Shown: piece after piece, positions 1 to 10,130 of the stretch
Layout of the letters: each line of letters begins with the position of its first letter
Position numbering within the stretch: position 1 is the stretch's first letter
DNA from: Lachnospiraceae bacterium
GTDB taxonomy: Bacteria > Bacillota > Clostridia > Lachnospirales > Lachnospiraceae
Assembly (NCBI GenBank): GCA_011959805.1
Contig: BLMC01000002.1
Span: 1-64,000, forward strand
Direction: 5' to 3'
Length of the DNA: 64,000 nt
Translations under genes and position numbers: made by a program
Notes under the pieces: generated by a model
Told to the model about the DNA's origin: nothing
What the model saw: the letters and a program-made list of their open reading frames with translations, nothing else
Database searches by the model: none

Positions 1-222
1 AGTGCGAAGTTTGAGTTACGACTTTATATGTAATTTTCCCAAAAAACATAGCACATACAAAAACATGCACAAAACTTATGCGCCCTATTGCATCTTACCT
101 ACTGCTCACGATAACTTGTCCAATCCCTCCGCCATTTCTTCAAGTGGAGCTATACTATAAAAGTAGGCACAGATATACACTATCTGTTATAATAAATCAT
201 ACACAAAAAAAGAAGGCTTCTT

Positions 223-400
223 ATGGCTGAAAATAATTACACAAAGTACGATGAAGATTTTAAAAATCTCTCGTCTCTCTCCATCAAAACGGAAAATCAC
301 AAGCCCAGCTCTACAAAGACTACGGCGTTTCAAAATCCGCCCTCGCCAAATGGGTAAAACAATACTCCACTATTGAAACCGATGATGGTGAAGTTTGTAG
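223..400 (+). pseudogene. IS3-family transposase OrfA remnant, frameshifted
   Basis: Reads MAENNYTKYDEDFKN..., then in another frame QNGKSQAQLYKDYGVSKSALAKWVKQYSTIETDDGEV, an IS3 OrfA-type HTH motif; no intact ORF. Confidence 0.6.
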
Positions 401-604
401 TGGTCAATCTTTTTTGTAACATTTGTGGCTAAAAATTTATTGAATTGTTGCCTGGAGTCAATCCAATCAGGAAGCATACTCCCACTGATGTGGTAAAGTA
501 AAGTTGTAACACCTACACAGGAATAAATGATATAATCAAAATGGAAGTGAAAATAAACAAAATGGCAAACACTAACAAAGTTACGAACCTGAATTCAAAA
601 AACA

Positions 605-990
605 GATGATTCGTTTGGTCTTAGAAGAAGAAAGAACCATTACAAGCATCAATATTATTGCTGCAGGATATATACAGCACAATCTATATCAGCAACCTTG
701 CAGAGGATATCATCCGTAATGCAGAGGAGAAATGGGACAAAAAAGAAAAGCAGAGAAAACATAAAATGATGATAAATCAGACATTAAGTATTGGGATACT
801 GAAAAATGACCTGATCTATATTCTGTTGGAAACAGACGGACAAAAACAGGACAGAGGGACAGCTTGCGGGAAAATATTCAAATACGTATAAAAGAGCGTA
901 TTGATCAGAAAAGTTATAAAACACGAGTATGTGCTGTATGATAAATTGATAAATACAATAGAATGGCATCAAGTATTAGAATTGATTTTC
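605..990 (+). pseudogene. Degenerate transposase-like fragment
   Basis: Short ORF 658-891 (RKHKMMINQTLSIGILKNDLIYILLETDGQKQ) with no complete domain, beside other IS debris. Confidence 0.3.
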
Positions 991-1398
991 CAAAACAATA
1001 CCAGATGTCTTTTATCCTATGGATGTAAAGCAATCTGGTATTGTTTTTTCTTAAGTTAATGGCATTGTGATTTTACTGGATTTCTTCTAACTTAGCCCTA
1101 TTATAACACGGACATCCACCTCTCAATCACCAACAATTCTTCACAAAACGCATTCCAACTATTCTATCAGCCGTACTAAGCGAACAAATAATTGGATTTT
1201 ATTGCACATCAAAATCTGATATGATATACTAAATTGACAAAAATTAAAATTGATTTTGCCGACATTCTTCTTTGGATATGTATACGCAAAACTATAACGA
1301 TATTGAAATGTCATAATTTATCCATGAAAAAAGTGGGAGTGTCCATTTTTCATAAAATATAACGATATTGAAGTGTTATTGAAAGGATCTACAATAAA

Positions 1399-3261
1399 AT
1401 GGAAACTGTAAAAACAAACGGATATCTCATTATAGAATGCCCTTCGGGCGATCAGTCACAAGTCCTATTTGCAGACAATACTGCATGTGTGATCACAGGT
1501 CTAAGCAAAGAGCAGCTCCTGTACTCCAACCCAGAACAATTCACAGAAAACATTCATGTTCGGCGGATTGTTCTGGATACCACACATGAACTTTGGATAC
1601 TTGAAAGCGGTGATGAATGTCTGTGTCAAACCGCATTTGAACAGCTCCAACACCAGAATGCAGAACTTTTGCAAACGCTGCGTGCATGTGAGAAAGAAAG
1701 CCGAGCAAAGAGCAGCTTCCTATCCAGTATGTCTCATGATATTCGCACTCCAATGAATGCAATTATAGGTATGACTTCTATCGGTCTGTCACACATTGAC
1801 GAAAAACCACGTGTGATTGATAGTTTGCAAAAGATACAAACAGCTTCCTCCCATCTAATGAGTCTTGTCAATGATGTACTTGATATGTCACGCATTGCAA
1901 GCGGATGCATGACCCTGAGCGAAGAATCTTTTTCGCTTGCAGATATGGTACACGATATTGCCATCTTTGTACGACCACAAGCAGCGCAAAAACACCAATC
2001 CTTTGAAATAGAAATCGGAAAGATTTATGAGGAAAATCTAGTTGGTGATCCTCTCCATCTACGTCAAATATTTGTTAACATTATTGGGAATGCGGTGAAG
2101 TACACTCAGGAAAAGGGAAGCATCCATGTAAAATTTTCACAGCATATTGACAACCCAAAGCCAGAAAAACAACCATGTATTTGGCTGGATTTTTCATGTG
2201 AAGACAATGGTGTTGGCATGAGTCCAGAATTTTTAAATCGAATATTCGTTCCTTTTTCACGTGTAAATAACTCTACTATCAATAAAATAGAAGGCACTGG
2301 TCTTGGTATGTCAATCGTAAAAAACTTACTTGACTGCATGGGCGGTGAAATCGCTGTCGAGAGCGAAGAAGGAAAAGGCAGCCGTTTTCAATTATCCATT
2401 CCGCTAACTATCACTAATCATAATCCTATTCAATACTCTCTTCCCAAAGGACAGACTGTGCTAGTTGCAGAGTCTATAGATAGCCGCGCACAACAGATAA
2501 TTGACCACTTGACAGAAGGCGAAATTAATGTGGTGCATCTTAACAGTGGTATGGAAACCGTGACTTGGTTGACTGAGGCGCAATATGAAAATCACATGCC
2601 TTGCGCACTGCTTATTGGTCAGGAACTTACTGATATGGCTGTATTGGACATGGCTTCCCATGTGCACCAGCTTGCCGGAAGGGATTTTCCAATCATTATG
2701 GTTGCGGATATCGATTGGGTACAGATTGAATATCGTGCAACTAGAGCCGGAATCTGCGGTTTTGTGCCCTGTCCACTGTTTCGGAGCAGACTTTTTGCAA
2801 CATTATCTGAAATCACTTCCAAAGCACAGCAAGGACAAAATGATTCTCTCGATACAACTCTTGATTATAGTCAATATCATATTTTGCTTGTGGAAGACAA
2901 TGAACTAAATCGTGAGATTGCTTTAGAATTACTGTCATTAACTGGTATTCAAGTAGAAACAGCAGAAAACGGACTGCGTGCTGTGGAAATTTTTGAGCAT
3001 TCACCAGAGGGATATTTTGACCTAATCTTTATGGATATTCAGATGCCTGTGATGAATGGTTATGATGCAGCCAAAAAGATTCGCCAACTTTCTCGCAAAG
3101 ACGCAAAATCTGTCTGGATTATTGCCATGACCGCAAACGCCTTTGTGGAGGACATTCGATTGTCGCGGGAAGCTGGTATGAATGAACATTGTTCCAAACC
3201 AGTAAATGCGGACCGCCTGCACGAAATACTGCGCAAGCGCTTTTCCCCCAACAATCTATAA
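1399..3261 (+). CDS. Hybrid sensor histidine kinase (HisKA, HATPase, degenerate REC, canonical REC)
   Basis: H box SSMSHDIRTPMNAIIG, N box IIGNAVKYT, G boxes DNGVGMS/GTGLGMSIV, C-terminal REC HILLVEDNELN...LIFMDIQMPVMNGYDA. Confidence 0.93.
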   Translation: METVKTNGYLIIECPSGDQSQVLFADNTACVITGLSKEQLLYSNPEQFTENIHVRRIVLDTTHELWILESGDECLCQTAFEQLQHQNAELLQTLRACEKESRAKSSFLSSMSHDIRTPMNAIIGMTSIGLSHIDEKPRVIDSLQKIQTASSHLMSLVNDVLDMSRIASGCMTLSEESFSLADMVHDIAIFVRPQAAQKHQSFEIEIGKIYEENLVGDPLHLRQIFVNIIGNAVKYTQEKGSIHVKFSQHIDNPKPEKQPCIWLDFSCEDNGVGMSPEFLNRIFVPFSRVNNSTINKIEGTGLGMSIVKNLLDCMGGEIAVESEEGKGSRFQLSIPLTITNHNPIQYSLPKGQTVLVAESIDSRAQQIIDHLTEGEINVVHLNSGMETVTWLTEAQYENHMPCALLIGQELTDMAVLDMASHVHQLAGRDFPIIMVADIDWVQIEYRATRAGICGFVPCPLFRSRLFATLSEITSKAQQGQNDSLDTTLDYSQYHILLVEDNELNREIALELLSLTGIQVETAENGLRAVEIFEHSPEGYFDLIFMDIQMPVMNGYDAAKKIRQLSRKDAKSVWIIAMTANAFVEDIRLSREAGMNEHCSKPVNADRLHEILRKRFSPNNL

Positions 3262-3290
3262 GAAATAAACGCGATGAGAGGAACGTATCT

Positions 3291-5138
3291 ATGCAACCCT
3301 ATCAAGAGGAATATATTGCAAACTTAAAGGACATCATTATGTTGCCTTTGCGCACACAAACTGCTGTGCACTCCCTAACTACATACCAAGAGCAAATATA
3401 CCATTATCGCCATCAGCTAGAAGACAAAATCAATCGCAATATGGATTTGCTGCGCGATGGGCTGTTTCCACTATTTGACAGACTCTTTGAAGCACAACCT
3501 GAAGAATTGGAAGATTTAGAGGAATTTGCCAGTAAACTATTAAATGGAAAAAATGAGTTGGATAGTGGTTTATTTTGTCAAATTTATCAAGCATTGTTAA
3601 GTCGTGCGCGGCACACTAAAGACCGCAATACAATTATACGTTGTCTATATTGGCTTGGAATCGGACGCCATAATATGTGCGCCAAAATGGTTGGTATCGA
3701 CTTGACAGACAGTGAATACTACATGTCACAAATGCGCTTATGCTTTGCAGAAGCAGCGGCATATCTTAAATATTTTGACGAGATTGACAACACCGAAACC
3801 AAGGGATTTATCCTGCGCTCCCGCGCCAATACAGCGCTTGGCCAGTTTAAATCTGCCAGTACCAAAATTCGTCTAACAAGGCAAACGCTACAAATATTAC
3901 AAGATGAGGAATATCATCAAAACGCACCAGACCTTCCTTGGGATAGATATATTTATATGACACGCCAACAAATGGCTTCTAGTATTTCTTACAGTCAAGA
4001 TAACGATATGTCAATTGAAGACATAGCAGCCATTATGGAGTCTGCCCATATTGTTCATCAACAGCGGATTATAGAAGCACTTCGCAAAAAAGAGACACCA
4101 CCGATTCGTTCCGCATTCTCTTGCCACGCCATAGATTACTACTGTGGACTTCTTACACTCGAAGAACTCCTTAGTAAAATGGAAACTCTAATGAATCATG
4201 CGGACTCTTCAGATTTTTCCGTAGAAAATATGTATGCCACAATCTCTCTTCCAGCATTTTACTGTCAGTATCTACGTGAATATCCAAAGCAATTATCAAA
4301 AAGGCAACAATATTTAGAAGGCCTATACCAAAAAGTCCTTTCGTACGCGATGTCTTTTCCCAAAAACGAAGCAAACGAGCAAATTTTTTTGTATCTTCGA
4401 CAGCTTTCGACCACCTTTATTGAGACAGAACATAGCATCTCCTACGGTGACTTTCAGCAGAACATTCTAAAGCATTTTGCTCCAGATGTCTACGTACATT
4501 CCCAAGTTGTAGGCAAAGTCGCTGCTGTTTTTTGCGATATCCTTCAACAGGAAGAACCAGACTTTTTTGATGACATTGAACAGATAAAAAAGATACAAAA
4601 TCCCAATACCAAACGACACGCAGTCCATAATTTTGCAATGAACTGTGGTGTGCTACACGATGTTGGCAAGATTAATTTCATCAGTCTCTTTACGCGAACT
4701 GCAAGACAATGGTTTGATGAGGAATACGAGATTGTACATTTACATACAATTGTTGGAAGTAAACGACTTGACACTTGTGCCTCAACACATGATTATGCTG
4801 CGGCAGCATTAGGACACCATAGTTGGTACGATGGTTCCCGCGGTTATCCCGATACTTACAAACGGTTGGAATGTCCCTGCCGCCAGATGGTAGATGTCGT
4901 TGGATTAATTGACTGGATTGACAATTCATTAAGTCGCCCTTGGCTTTACGGTCGTCCCAAAAAGAGTTTTGATGAAATTATTCAGGAAGCACTTTCATTG
5001 GAAGGAAAACGATTTTCACCACTGCTAACAGCGCGCCTCCGTGACCAGTTTATCTTGGAAAAAATTAAAGAAACATTTACTTCTTCGCGCCAAGAAGCAT
5101 ATGGTGCGCTATATGAGATAAGCAGTTACAATTCATAA
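3291..5138 (+). CDS. HD-GYP-like HD domain protein
   Basis: HDVGKINF and LGHHSWYDGSRGYPDTY motifs. The ATG at 3291 follows GAGAGGAACG and does not overlap the kinase, so it is preferred to 3189. Confidence 0.8.
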   Translation: MQPYQEEYIANLKDIIMLPLRTQTAVHSLTTYQEQIYHYRHQLEDKINRNMDLLRDGLFPLFDRLFEAQPEELEDLEEFASKLLNGKNELDSGLFCQIYQALLSRARHTKDRNTIIRCLYWLGIGRHNMCAKMVGIDLTDSEYYMSQMRLCFAEAAAYLKYFDEIDNTETKGFILRSRANTALGQFKSASTKIRLTRQTLQILQDEEYHQNAPDLPWDRYIYMTRQQMASSISYSQDNDMSIEDIAAIMESAHIVHQQRIIEALRKKETPPIRSAFSCHAIDYYCGLLTLEELLSKMETLMNHADSSDFSVENMYATISLPAFYCQYLREYPKQLSKRQQYLEGLYQKVLSYAMSFPKNEANEQIFLYLRQLSTTFIETEHSISYGDFQQNILKHFAPDVYVHSQVVGKVAAVFCDILQQEEPDFFDDIEQIKKIQNPNTKRHAVHNFAMNCGVLHDVGKINFISLFTRTARQWFDEEYEIVHLHTIVGSKRLDTCASTHDYAAAALGHHSWYDGSRGYPDTYKRLECPCRQMVDVVGLIDWIDNSLSRPWLYGRPKKSFDEIIQEALSLEGKRFSPLLTARLRDQFILEKIKETFTSSRQEAYGALYEISSYNS

Positions 5139-5187
5139 ACTTGAAAAAAACAATACTTTTTAAAAAGAAGTTGTCCACTTGTACAAT

Positions 5188-5216
5188 TTGACCAATTTCC
5201 ATTTCTGTGTTATACT
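5188..5216 (+). promoter_or_regulatory. Sigma-A-type promoter for the amylase
   Basis: TTGACC (5188-5193), 17-nt spacer, TATACT (5211-5216); RBS AAAGGGGGAC before ATG 5295. Confidence 0.65.
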
Positions 5217-5294
5217 TGAGTTCGGAATTTATAACTATAGATAGTACGTATCAACAGTTATAAATAATTTAATGATTTAAAGGGGGACATAAAA

Positions 5295-6977
5295 ATGGCT
5301 TGGTACGACGAAGCTATCTTTTACCACATTTATCCTTTAGGGCTGACTGGGGCGCCGAAGGAAAACTCTTATGGGGAACCAGAGCATCGGTTAAATACAC
5401 TGCTGCCGTGGATTGATCACATCAAAGGCATTGGCTGCAACGCTATCTATATCGGACCACTGTTTGAATCTGTAGGACATGGTTACGAGACCACCGATTA
5501 CAAAAAACTCGACAGCCGCCTTGGTGACAATCAGGATTTAAAAAACTTTGTAGCAGAATGCCATAAAAAAGATGTGCGTGTAATTTTTGATGGTGTTTTT
5601 AACCATACTGGACGTGATTTCTTTGCTTTTCAGGATATCAAAGAAAAACGCGAAGGTTCTATGTACAGAGATTGGTATTGCAACGTAAACTTCGGTGGCA
5701 ATAACGAGTACAACGACGGTTTCTGTTACGACAACTGGGGTGGTTATAATCTGCTTGTAAAGCTCAACCAAAGAAATCCAGCCGTAAAGGACTATATCTG
5801 TGATGTTATTCGTTTCTGGGTCAGTGAATTTGATGTGGATGGTATTCGTCTTGACGCGGCAGATGTTCTTGACTTTGATTTTATGAAAGCACTGCGTCAT
5901 GTTGCAAATGAAGTCAAACCTGAATTCTGGTTGATGGGTGAAGTAATCCACGGAGATTACTCCCGTTGGGTCAACGAGGGAACGCTACATTCTGTTACCA
6001 ACTATCAGTTGCACAAAGCATTGTATTCCGGCCATAACGACCATAACTTTTTTGAGATTGCACACACTGTAAAACGCCTTTATGATATGGGCAGCAACAA
6101 TCCAAACAACTTTAAACTCTATAATTTTGTGGACAACCATGATGTAGAACGCATCTACACAAAGTTAAATAATAAAGCACACTTTACACCTGTGCATATT
6201 TTGTTGTATACACTGCCTGGTATTCCATCGTTGTATTATGGTTCCGAGTTTGGAATCGAAGGCAGAAAAGAAAAGTTTTCTGATGCTTCTTTAAGACCTG
6301 CTCTCAATCTTAAGGAGTATGCGAACGCTTTGACAGATAATTCCTTTACGGCACTGATTGCCGCACTTGGACGCACCAGACAGCATTCCAAAGCATTGTC
6401 TTATGGCGATTATAAAGAGTTGAAGCTTATGAACCGTCAATATGCTTTCTCACGAAGCTTTGAAGGAGAAACAGTTGTTGTCACTGTCAACAATGATGAT
6501 AGTGACTTTACAATGACAATTCCTGCTGGAAATGCAGAAGAATATGTAGGGGCACTCTCCGGACAGAAAGTTCGCGTAGAAAACGGCAATATCTGTGTAA
6601 ATATAAAGGCAAATTCCGGTGATATCTGGTTGCCAATTACCAATAGCACTGCTAAGAAAATGCCGGATGTTACCCCTGTTGCACTTCATATAGAAGATGC
6701 AGTAAAATCTGCTCCTGAGAACAACACAGATATCCAGGAATCATCTGATACAATTGCTACCCCTACTGCAACAATAGAAACAACTTCTGTAAATCCTGAT
6801 AGCATATCTCCAACCATCTCTTCCGATGCGTTTGAGAAAGGAAAGATTGCTGGATTACAAGAAGCGATTCTTGCCATCATGGAAAAAAATGGTCCAGTTA
6901 CTGATCAGATGCGCAAAGATGTTATGAATAATGTATATCATGATTCATTAATCAATTGGATTAAAAGTTTCCGCTAA
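5295..6977 (+). CDS. Alpha-amylase family (GH13) glycosyl hydrolase
   Basis: GH13 motifs DGVFNH, DGIRLDAAD, GEV, FVDNHDVER; Ser/Thr-rich linker and helical C-terminal tail. Confidence 0.93.
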   Translation: MAWYDEAIFYHIYPLGLTGAPKENSYGEPEHRLNTLLPWIDHIKGIGCNAIYIGPLFESVGHGYETTDYKKLDSRLGDNQDLKNFVAECHKKDVRVIFDGVFNHTGRDFFAFQDIKEKREGSMYRDWYCNVNFGGNNEYNDGFCYDNWGGYNLLVKLNQRNPAVKDYICDVIRFWVSEFDVDGIRLDAADVLDFDFMKALRHVANEVKPEFWLMGEVIHGDYSRWVNEGTLHSVTNYQLHKALYSGHNDHNFFEIAHTVKRLYDMGSNNPNNFKLYNFVDNHDVERIYTKLNNKAHFTPVHILLYTLPGIPSLYYGSEFGIEGRKEKFSDASLRPALNLKEYANALTDNSFTALIAALGRTRQHSKALSYGDYKELKLMNRQYAFSRSFEGETVVVTVNNDDSDFTMTIPAGNAEEYVGALSGQKVRVENGNICVNIKANSGDIWLPITNSTAKKMPDVTPVALHIEDAVKSAPENNTDIQESSDTIATPTATIETTSVNPDSISPTISSDAFEKGKIAGLQEAILAIMEKNGPVTDQMRKDVMNNVYHDSLINWIKSFR

Positions 6978-6991
6978 TATCTACTAATTAA

Positions 6992-7022
6992 TTGAGCAGG
7001 AGAATAAACCATCTCCTGCTCA
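6992..7022. terminator. Bidirectional terminator-like hairpin
   Basis: GAGCAGGAGA...TCTCCTGCTC between convergent amylase and spoVAC. Confidence 0.65.
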
Positions 7023-7025
7023 AAC

Positions 7026-7487
7026 TTACATAACACCCATCATTTTTCCAATCCAATAAATAATTCCCAGTAGCCAACTTGTAAAAATTCCATACAAAAT
7101 TACAGGACCAGCAATTGTAAAAATTTTGCTTCCAATCCCATACACTTGCCCCTCTGTCTTGTACTCAATTGCAGATGCTACAACGGAATTTGCAAATCCA
7201 GTAATTGGCACAAGCGCACCTGCGCCACCCCATTTTACTAATTTGCCATAAATATTAAATCCTGTAAACACTGCACTTAGAAGAATTAAAATCATAGAAC
7301 ACCATCCAGCTGCTGTCTCCTTTTCAATATCAAACTGATTTATTGCCATATTGACAATAAACTGCCCCACACAGCAGATAGCGCCTCCCATTATAAATGC
7401 TTTTGCCATCTGTAATGGTAGATTTGTCTTTGGCGAATTCTGTTTTACGTACTCCTGATACGCTTCCTTTTTCTGTTCTGATGCCAT
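7026..7487 (-). CDS. spoVAC: Stage V sporulation protein AC
   Basis: MASEQKKEAYQEYVKQNSPK...KAFIMGGAICCVGQ...GGAGALVPITGFANSVVASAIEYKTEGQVYGIGSKIF; start at 7487 has a good RBS. Confidence 0.85.
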   Translation of the reverse strand: MASEQKKEAYQEYVKQNSPKTNLPLQMAKAFIMGGAICCVGQFIVNMAINQFDIEKETAAGWCSMILILLSAVFTGFNIYGKLVKWGGAGALVPITGFANSVVASAIEYKTEGQVYGIGSKIFTIAGPVILYGIFTSWLLGIIYWIGKMMGVM

Positions 7488-7500
7488 CAATGTATCCTCC

Positions 7501-7950
7501 CTATATCCCTTCATAAAATCCATTCATAAAGTAAACAATTGCGCCTACAGTTTTTCCAACTGCCACTGCGACCACTGCAATGCTCACGCCCATCTTAAAT
7601 CGTACTCTCCTAGCAAAAATCGGTATTCCGTCAAGTACCTCTGAAAGCGCAATCGACAGACATCCTACAAAGATTCCTGCAAATATGCCAATCAGAATCA
7701 ATAATCCTGTCAATAAGAGATTAGAACTATTGCCAAGTGACCCTTCAATAGGAAAAACACTGAGTATATCCGCCAACACTGCACCGCCAATTAGACACTC
7801 CTCATAAAAAATCTCGCACCATGCAGTGTCCGTTCTACCTGCAAATCGTGGAACCAATCCAACGACAAACAGCACTGTAAAAACCCCTGCTGAAACCATA
7901 AGTCCCGAACTAATTCCGACAATCCACAACAAAATTAGTTTCCACACCAT
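7501..7950 (-). CDS. spoVAB: Stage V sporulation protein AB
   Basis: Membrane protein with GVFTVLFVVGLVPRFAGRTDT...LGGA-like features, between spoVAA and spoVAC. Confidence 0.8.
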   Translation of the reverse strand: MVWKLILLWIVGISSGLMVSAGVFTVLFVVGLVPRFAGRTDTAWCEIFYEECLIGGAVLADILSVFPIEGSLGNSSNLLLTGLLILIGIFAGIFVGCLSIALSEVLDGIPIFARRVRFKMGVSIAVVAVAVGKTVGAIVYFMNGFYEGI

Positions 7951-8607
7951 CTAATCCACATCCTCTTCTAGTTTCTGCCTGTCTGCCATCTGTACAATCG
8001 CTTGGTTGACATCCCGCTCATAATTGCGCATCTCCACTTCTAATGGTGTTGGGTCTGAAGTAAGACGTTTCCCCCCAACATGGTTATAAAACACAATAAT
8101 TCCCACAGCTAATCCAATAGCATATGAGATTTCAAGTGCTGTATATCCGTCGGACTCTATTCCCATCACTAACTCATAAATTCGGCTGAGCACATCTGAC
8201 AATCCGACGTCATTATGAAACGCCATAATTGTAAACGCTGAGCCAAAAAAACAAATCAATGCAACAATAGCAATCTTTACATGCGCCCACGGACCATACT
8301 TCTGTTCTGGTTTATCATGTTCTAAAGATGCCTTCTGTATAATAATATCCGTCTCTCCAATATTTTCTACAGTAATCCCCGGGCAAAGTTTAGTGATTTG
8401 TTCTATTATTTTAAGAACACTAACCACTACACGCGGCTGTCCCTCATGCCGAAATCGATGGATTTTTAATGCTTTCACTTTTGCCTTGACAGTCTCATCT
8501 TCACAGTAGACACTCGCTACATCACTCAGTTCTACATCAGGCTTTGCCAAAGCTACATTCTGTTTTGCCATTAAATACAATACTACATTTGCCACAAAAA
8601 TAACCAT
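7951..8607 (-). CDS. spoVAA: Stage V sporulation protein AA
   Basis: Soluble N-terminal domain then TM helices; adjacent to spoVAB. Confidence 0.75.
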   Translation of the reverse strand: MVIFVANVVLYLMAKQNVALAKPDVELSDVASVYCEDETVKAKVKALKIHRFRHEGQPRVVVSVLKIIEQITKLCPGITVENIGETDIIIQKASLEHDKPEQKYGPWAHVKIAIVALICFFGSAFTIMAFHNDVGLSDVLSRIYELVMGIESDGYTALEISYAIGLAVGIIVFYNHVGGKRLTSDPTPLEVEMRNYERDVNQAIVQMADRQKLEEDVD

Positions 8608-8674
8608 GCCTTTCCGAAGTGCTTCTAAAACTTTTCAAACGCTTCTTAAATACATGGTCATTATTTGTAACTAT

Positions 8675-8920
8675 TCAAATTTTATTCATAATGCTTTCTT
8701 TTCCTGTCATAATATAATCGCATCCAGTGTCCAAATAGTTGGCAATCCGCAAAAGTACATCAGCGGAAAAGCCTTTTCTTCCAACCTCAATCTCATACAA
8801 AAATTTTCCCGACAATTTTGTATGCGCCGCCATACATTCTCTTGTATAACCTTTCTCAATTCTTAACGCTTTAATTCTTGCTCCTGCTTCTTTGTATAAT
8901 TTCATTCGTTCTGCTTCCAT
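8675..8920 (-). CDS. XRE-family HTH regulator
   Basis: GARIKALRIEKGYTRECMAAHTKLSGKFLYEIEVGRKGFSADVLLRIANYLD. Confidence 0.85.
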   Translation of the reverse strand: MEAERMKLYKEAGARIKALRIEKGYTRECMAAHTKLSGKFLYEIEVGRKGFSADVLLRIANYLDTGCDYIMTGKESIMNKI

Positions 8921-9043
8921 AAAATACCTCCTTGCATTGCAATATTTCCTATCATTTTTTAGAGTAAACCATTAAAAAAGAAAATACTGCTTTTACAAAT
9001 GAAGTGTGTATATTTGAAAACAAACTGCCAATATTTTACAATA

Positions 9044-9070
9044 TTCGACTATTTATTTTTCATTTCGACA
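9044..9070. promoter_or_regulatory. Tandem Spo0A-box-like sites
   Basis: TTCGACT (9044-9050) and TTCGACA (9064-9070; reverse complement TGTCGAA is the Spo0A box consensus core), 20 bp apart, in the divergent region between the XRE gene and agrB. Confidence 0.45.
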
Positions 9071-9252
9071 TATTTATTCTAAAAATTTAAAATTGATATT
9101 TCTTTCCAATATACTATGGATAGTAGTTGTAAATCCTAATTTGATGCAATTAAAACATTAGATTTTCTTATAGATATTGTGATGCTACATTATGTTCTGG
9201 CTAAAACAGCGTTAAAAATTCCTACAACACGCAATCATGAGAAGAGGAGACA

Positions 9253-9822
9253 TTGGCATTGAATTATATAAATAATTATATTCAACAAAATATGAACCTA
9301 ACCACACGAGAGCAAAAGCTCTTAGTATACTATCTAAAATGCATATTATATGATGTTAGCAAACTAATAATTTTTTTGTTTATTTTTTATATGTTACATA
9401 TGTTGCCAGAATTTTTGCTTGCTTTTGCAAGTCTATTTCCACTTCGTACCATTTGCGGTGGACTTCATTTCCGACATTATTGGTCCTGTTTTTTATTTTC
9501 TCTTCTATATATTTTTTTGATTACTGCATTGTTTAACAAGATTATTATTCCATTTCAAGTTGGATTTATCTTACTTGTGCTTTGTAGTGTAACCATCTAT
9601 CAAATTGGACAAGTGCGGTCTCCTTCAAAACCTAGTCTCTCTGACACAGAACTGCTTCAGCGAAAGCGTATCGCACTTCTCGCAGTGGGTTGTGAAATCA
9701 TATTCACAGTGCTAGTTTATCATCAAAATTTTGCACCTATTATCTACTGGTCCGTTATTCTGCATACAGTGCAGTTACTAATAGGAAAAATAAACTTGGT
9801 TCTTTTCAATCCTACACAATAA
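9253..9822 (+). CDS. agrB: AgrB-like accessory gene regulator protein
   Basis: Multi-TM protein with AgrB signature FPLRTICGGLHFRHYWSCFL. Confidence 0.88.
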   Translation: MALNYINNYIQQNMNLTTREQKLLVYYLKCILYDVSKLIIFLFIFYMLHMLPEFLLAFASLFPLRTICGGLHFRHYWSCFLFSLLYIFLITALFNKIIIPFQVGFILLVLCSVTIYQIGQVRSPSKPSLSDTELLQRKRIALLAVGCEIIFTVLVYHQNFAPIIYWSVILHTVQLLIGKINLVLFNPTQ

Positions 9823-9893
9823 AATTTGATTTTAGTCTACAATGATTGAAAAGAGCCCTCACAAAATTTTAATAACAAAAGGAGATTTGAAAG

Positions 9894-10055
9894 ATGATTC
9901 AGAATTTTACAAAGAATGCTGTTGACAAGGTTTTATTTGCTGTTCTTTCACTAGCAGCAGTTGTATTGTTTGGTGCGTTAGACGGAATGCCTCATTGTGG
10001 TCCAAGTATGTTTTTCTTTGGAGAGCCAGAATATCCTAATCCGGACGAAGAATAA
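9894..10055 (+). CDS. agrD: AgrD-like cyclic peptide precursor, 53 aa
   Basis: MIQNFTKNAVDKVLFAVLSLAAVVLFGALDGMPHCGPSMFFFGEPEYPNPDEE: amphipathic/hydrophobic leader, Cys core, acidic Pro-rich tail; RBS GGAG at 9881; follows agrB. Below ORF-track length cutoff. Confidence 0.85.
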   Translation: MIQNFTKNAVDKVLFAVLSLAAVVLFGALDGMPHCGPSMFFFGEPEYPNPDEE

Positions 10056-10093
10056 AGAACCTTTTGAAAATAATTTTATTCTCAAAAGGTTCT
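10056..10093. terminator. Bidirectional terminator between agrD and agrC
   Basis: Perfect 12-bp stem AGAACCTTTTGA...TCAAAAGGTTCT. Confidence 0.75.
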
Positions 10094-10130
10094 CACTCTA
10101 ACATAAGTTAATAGGGGTGTATCGATTGTC

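Noticed and set aside
5538-5951. 137-aa minus-strand ORF
   Set aside because: Antisense to the GH13 amylase catalytic region.
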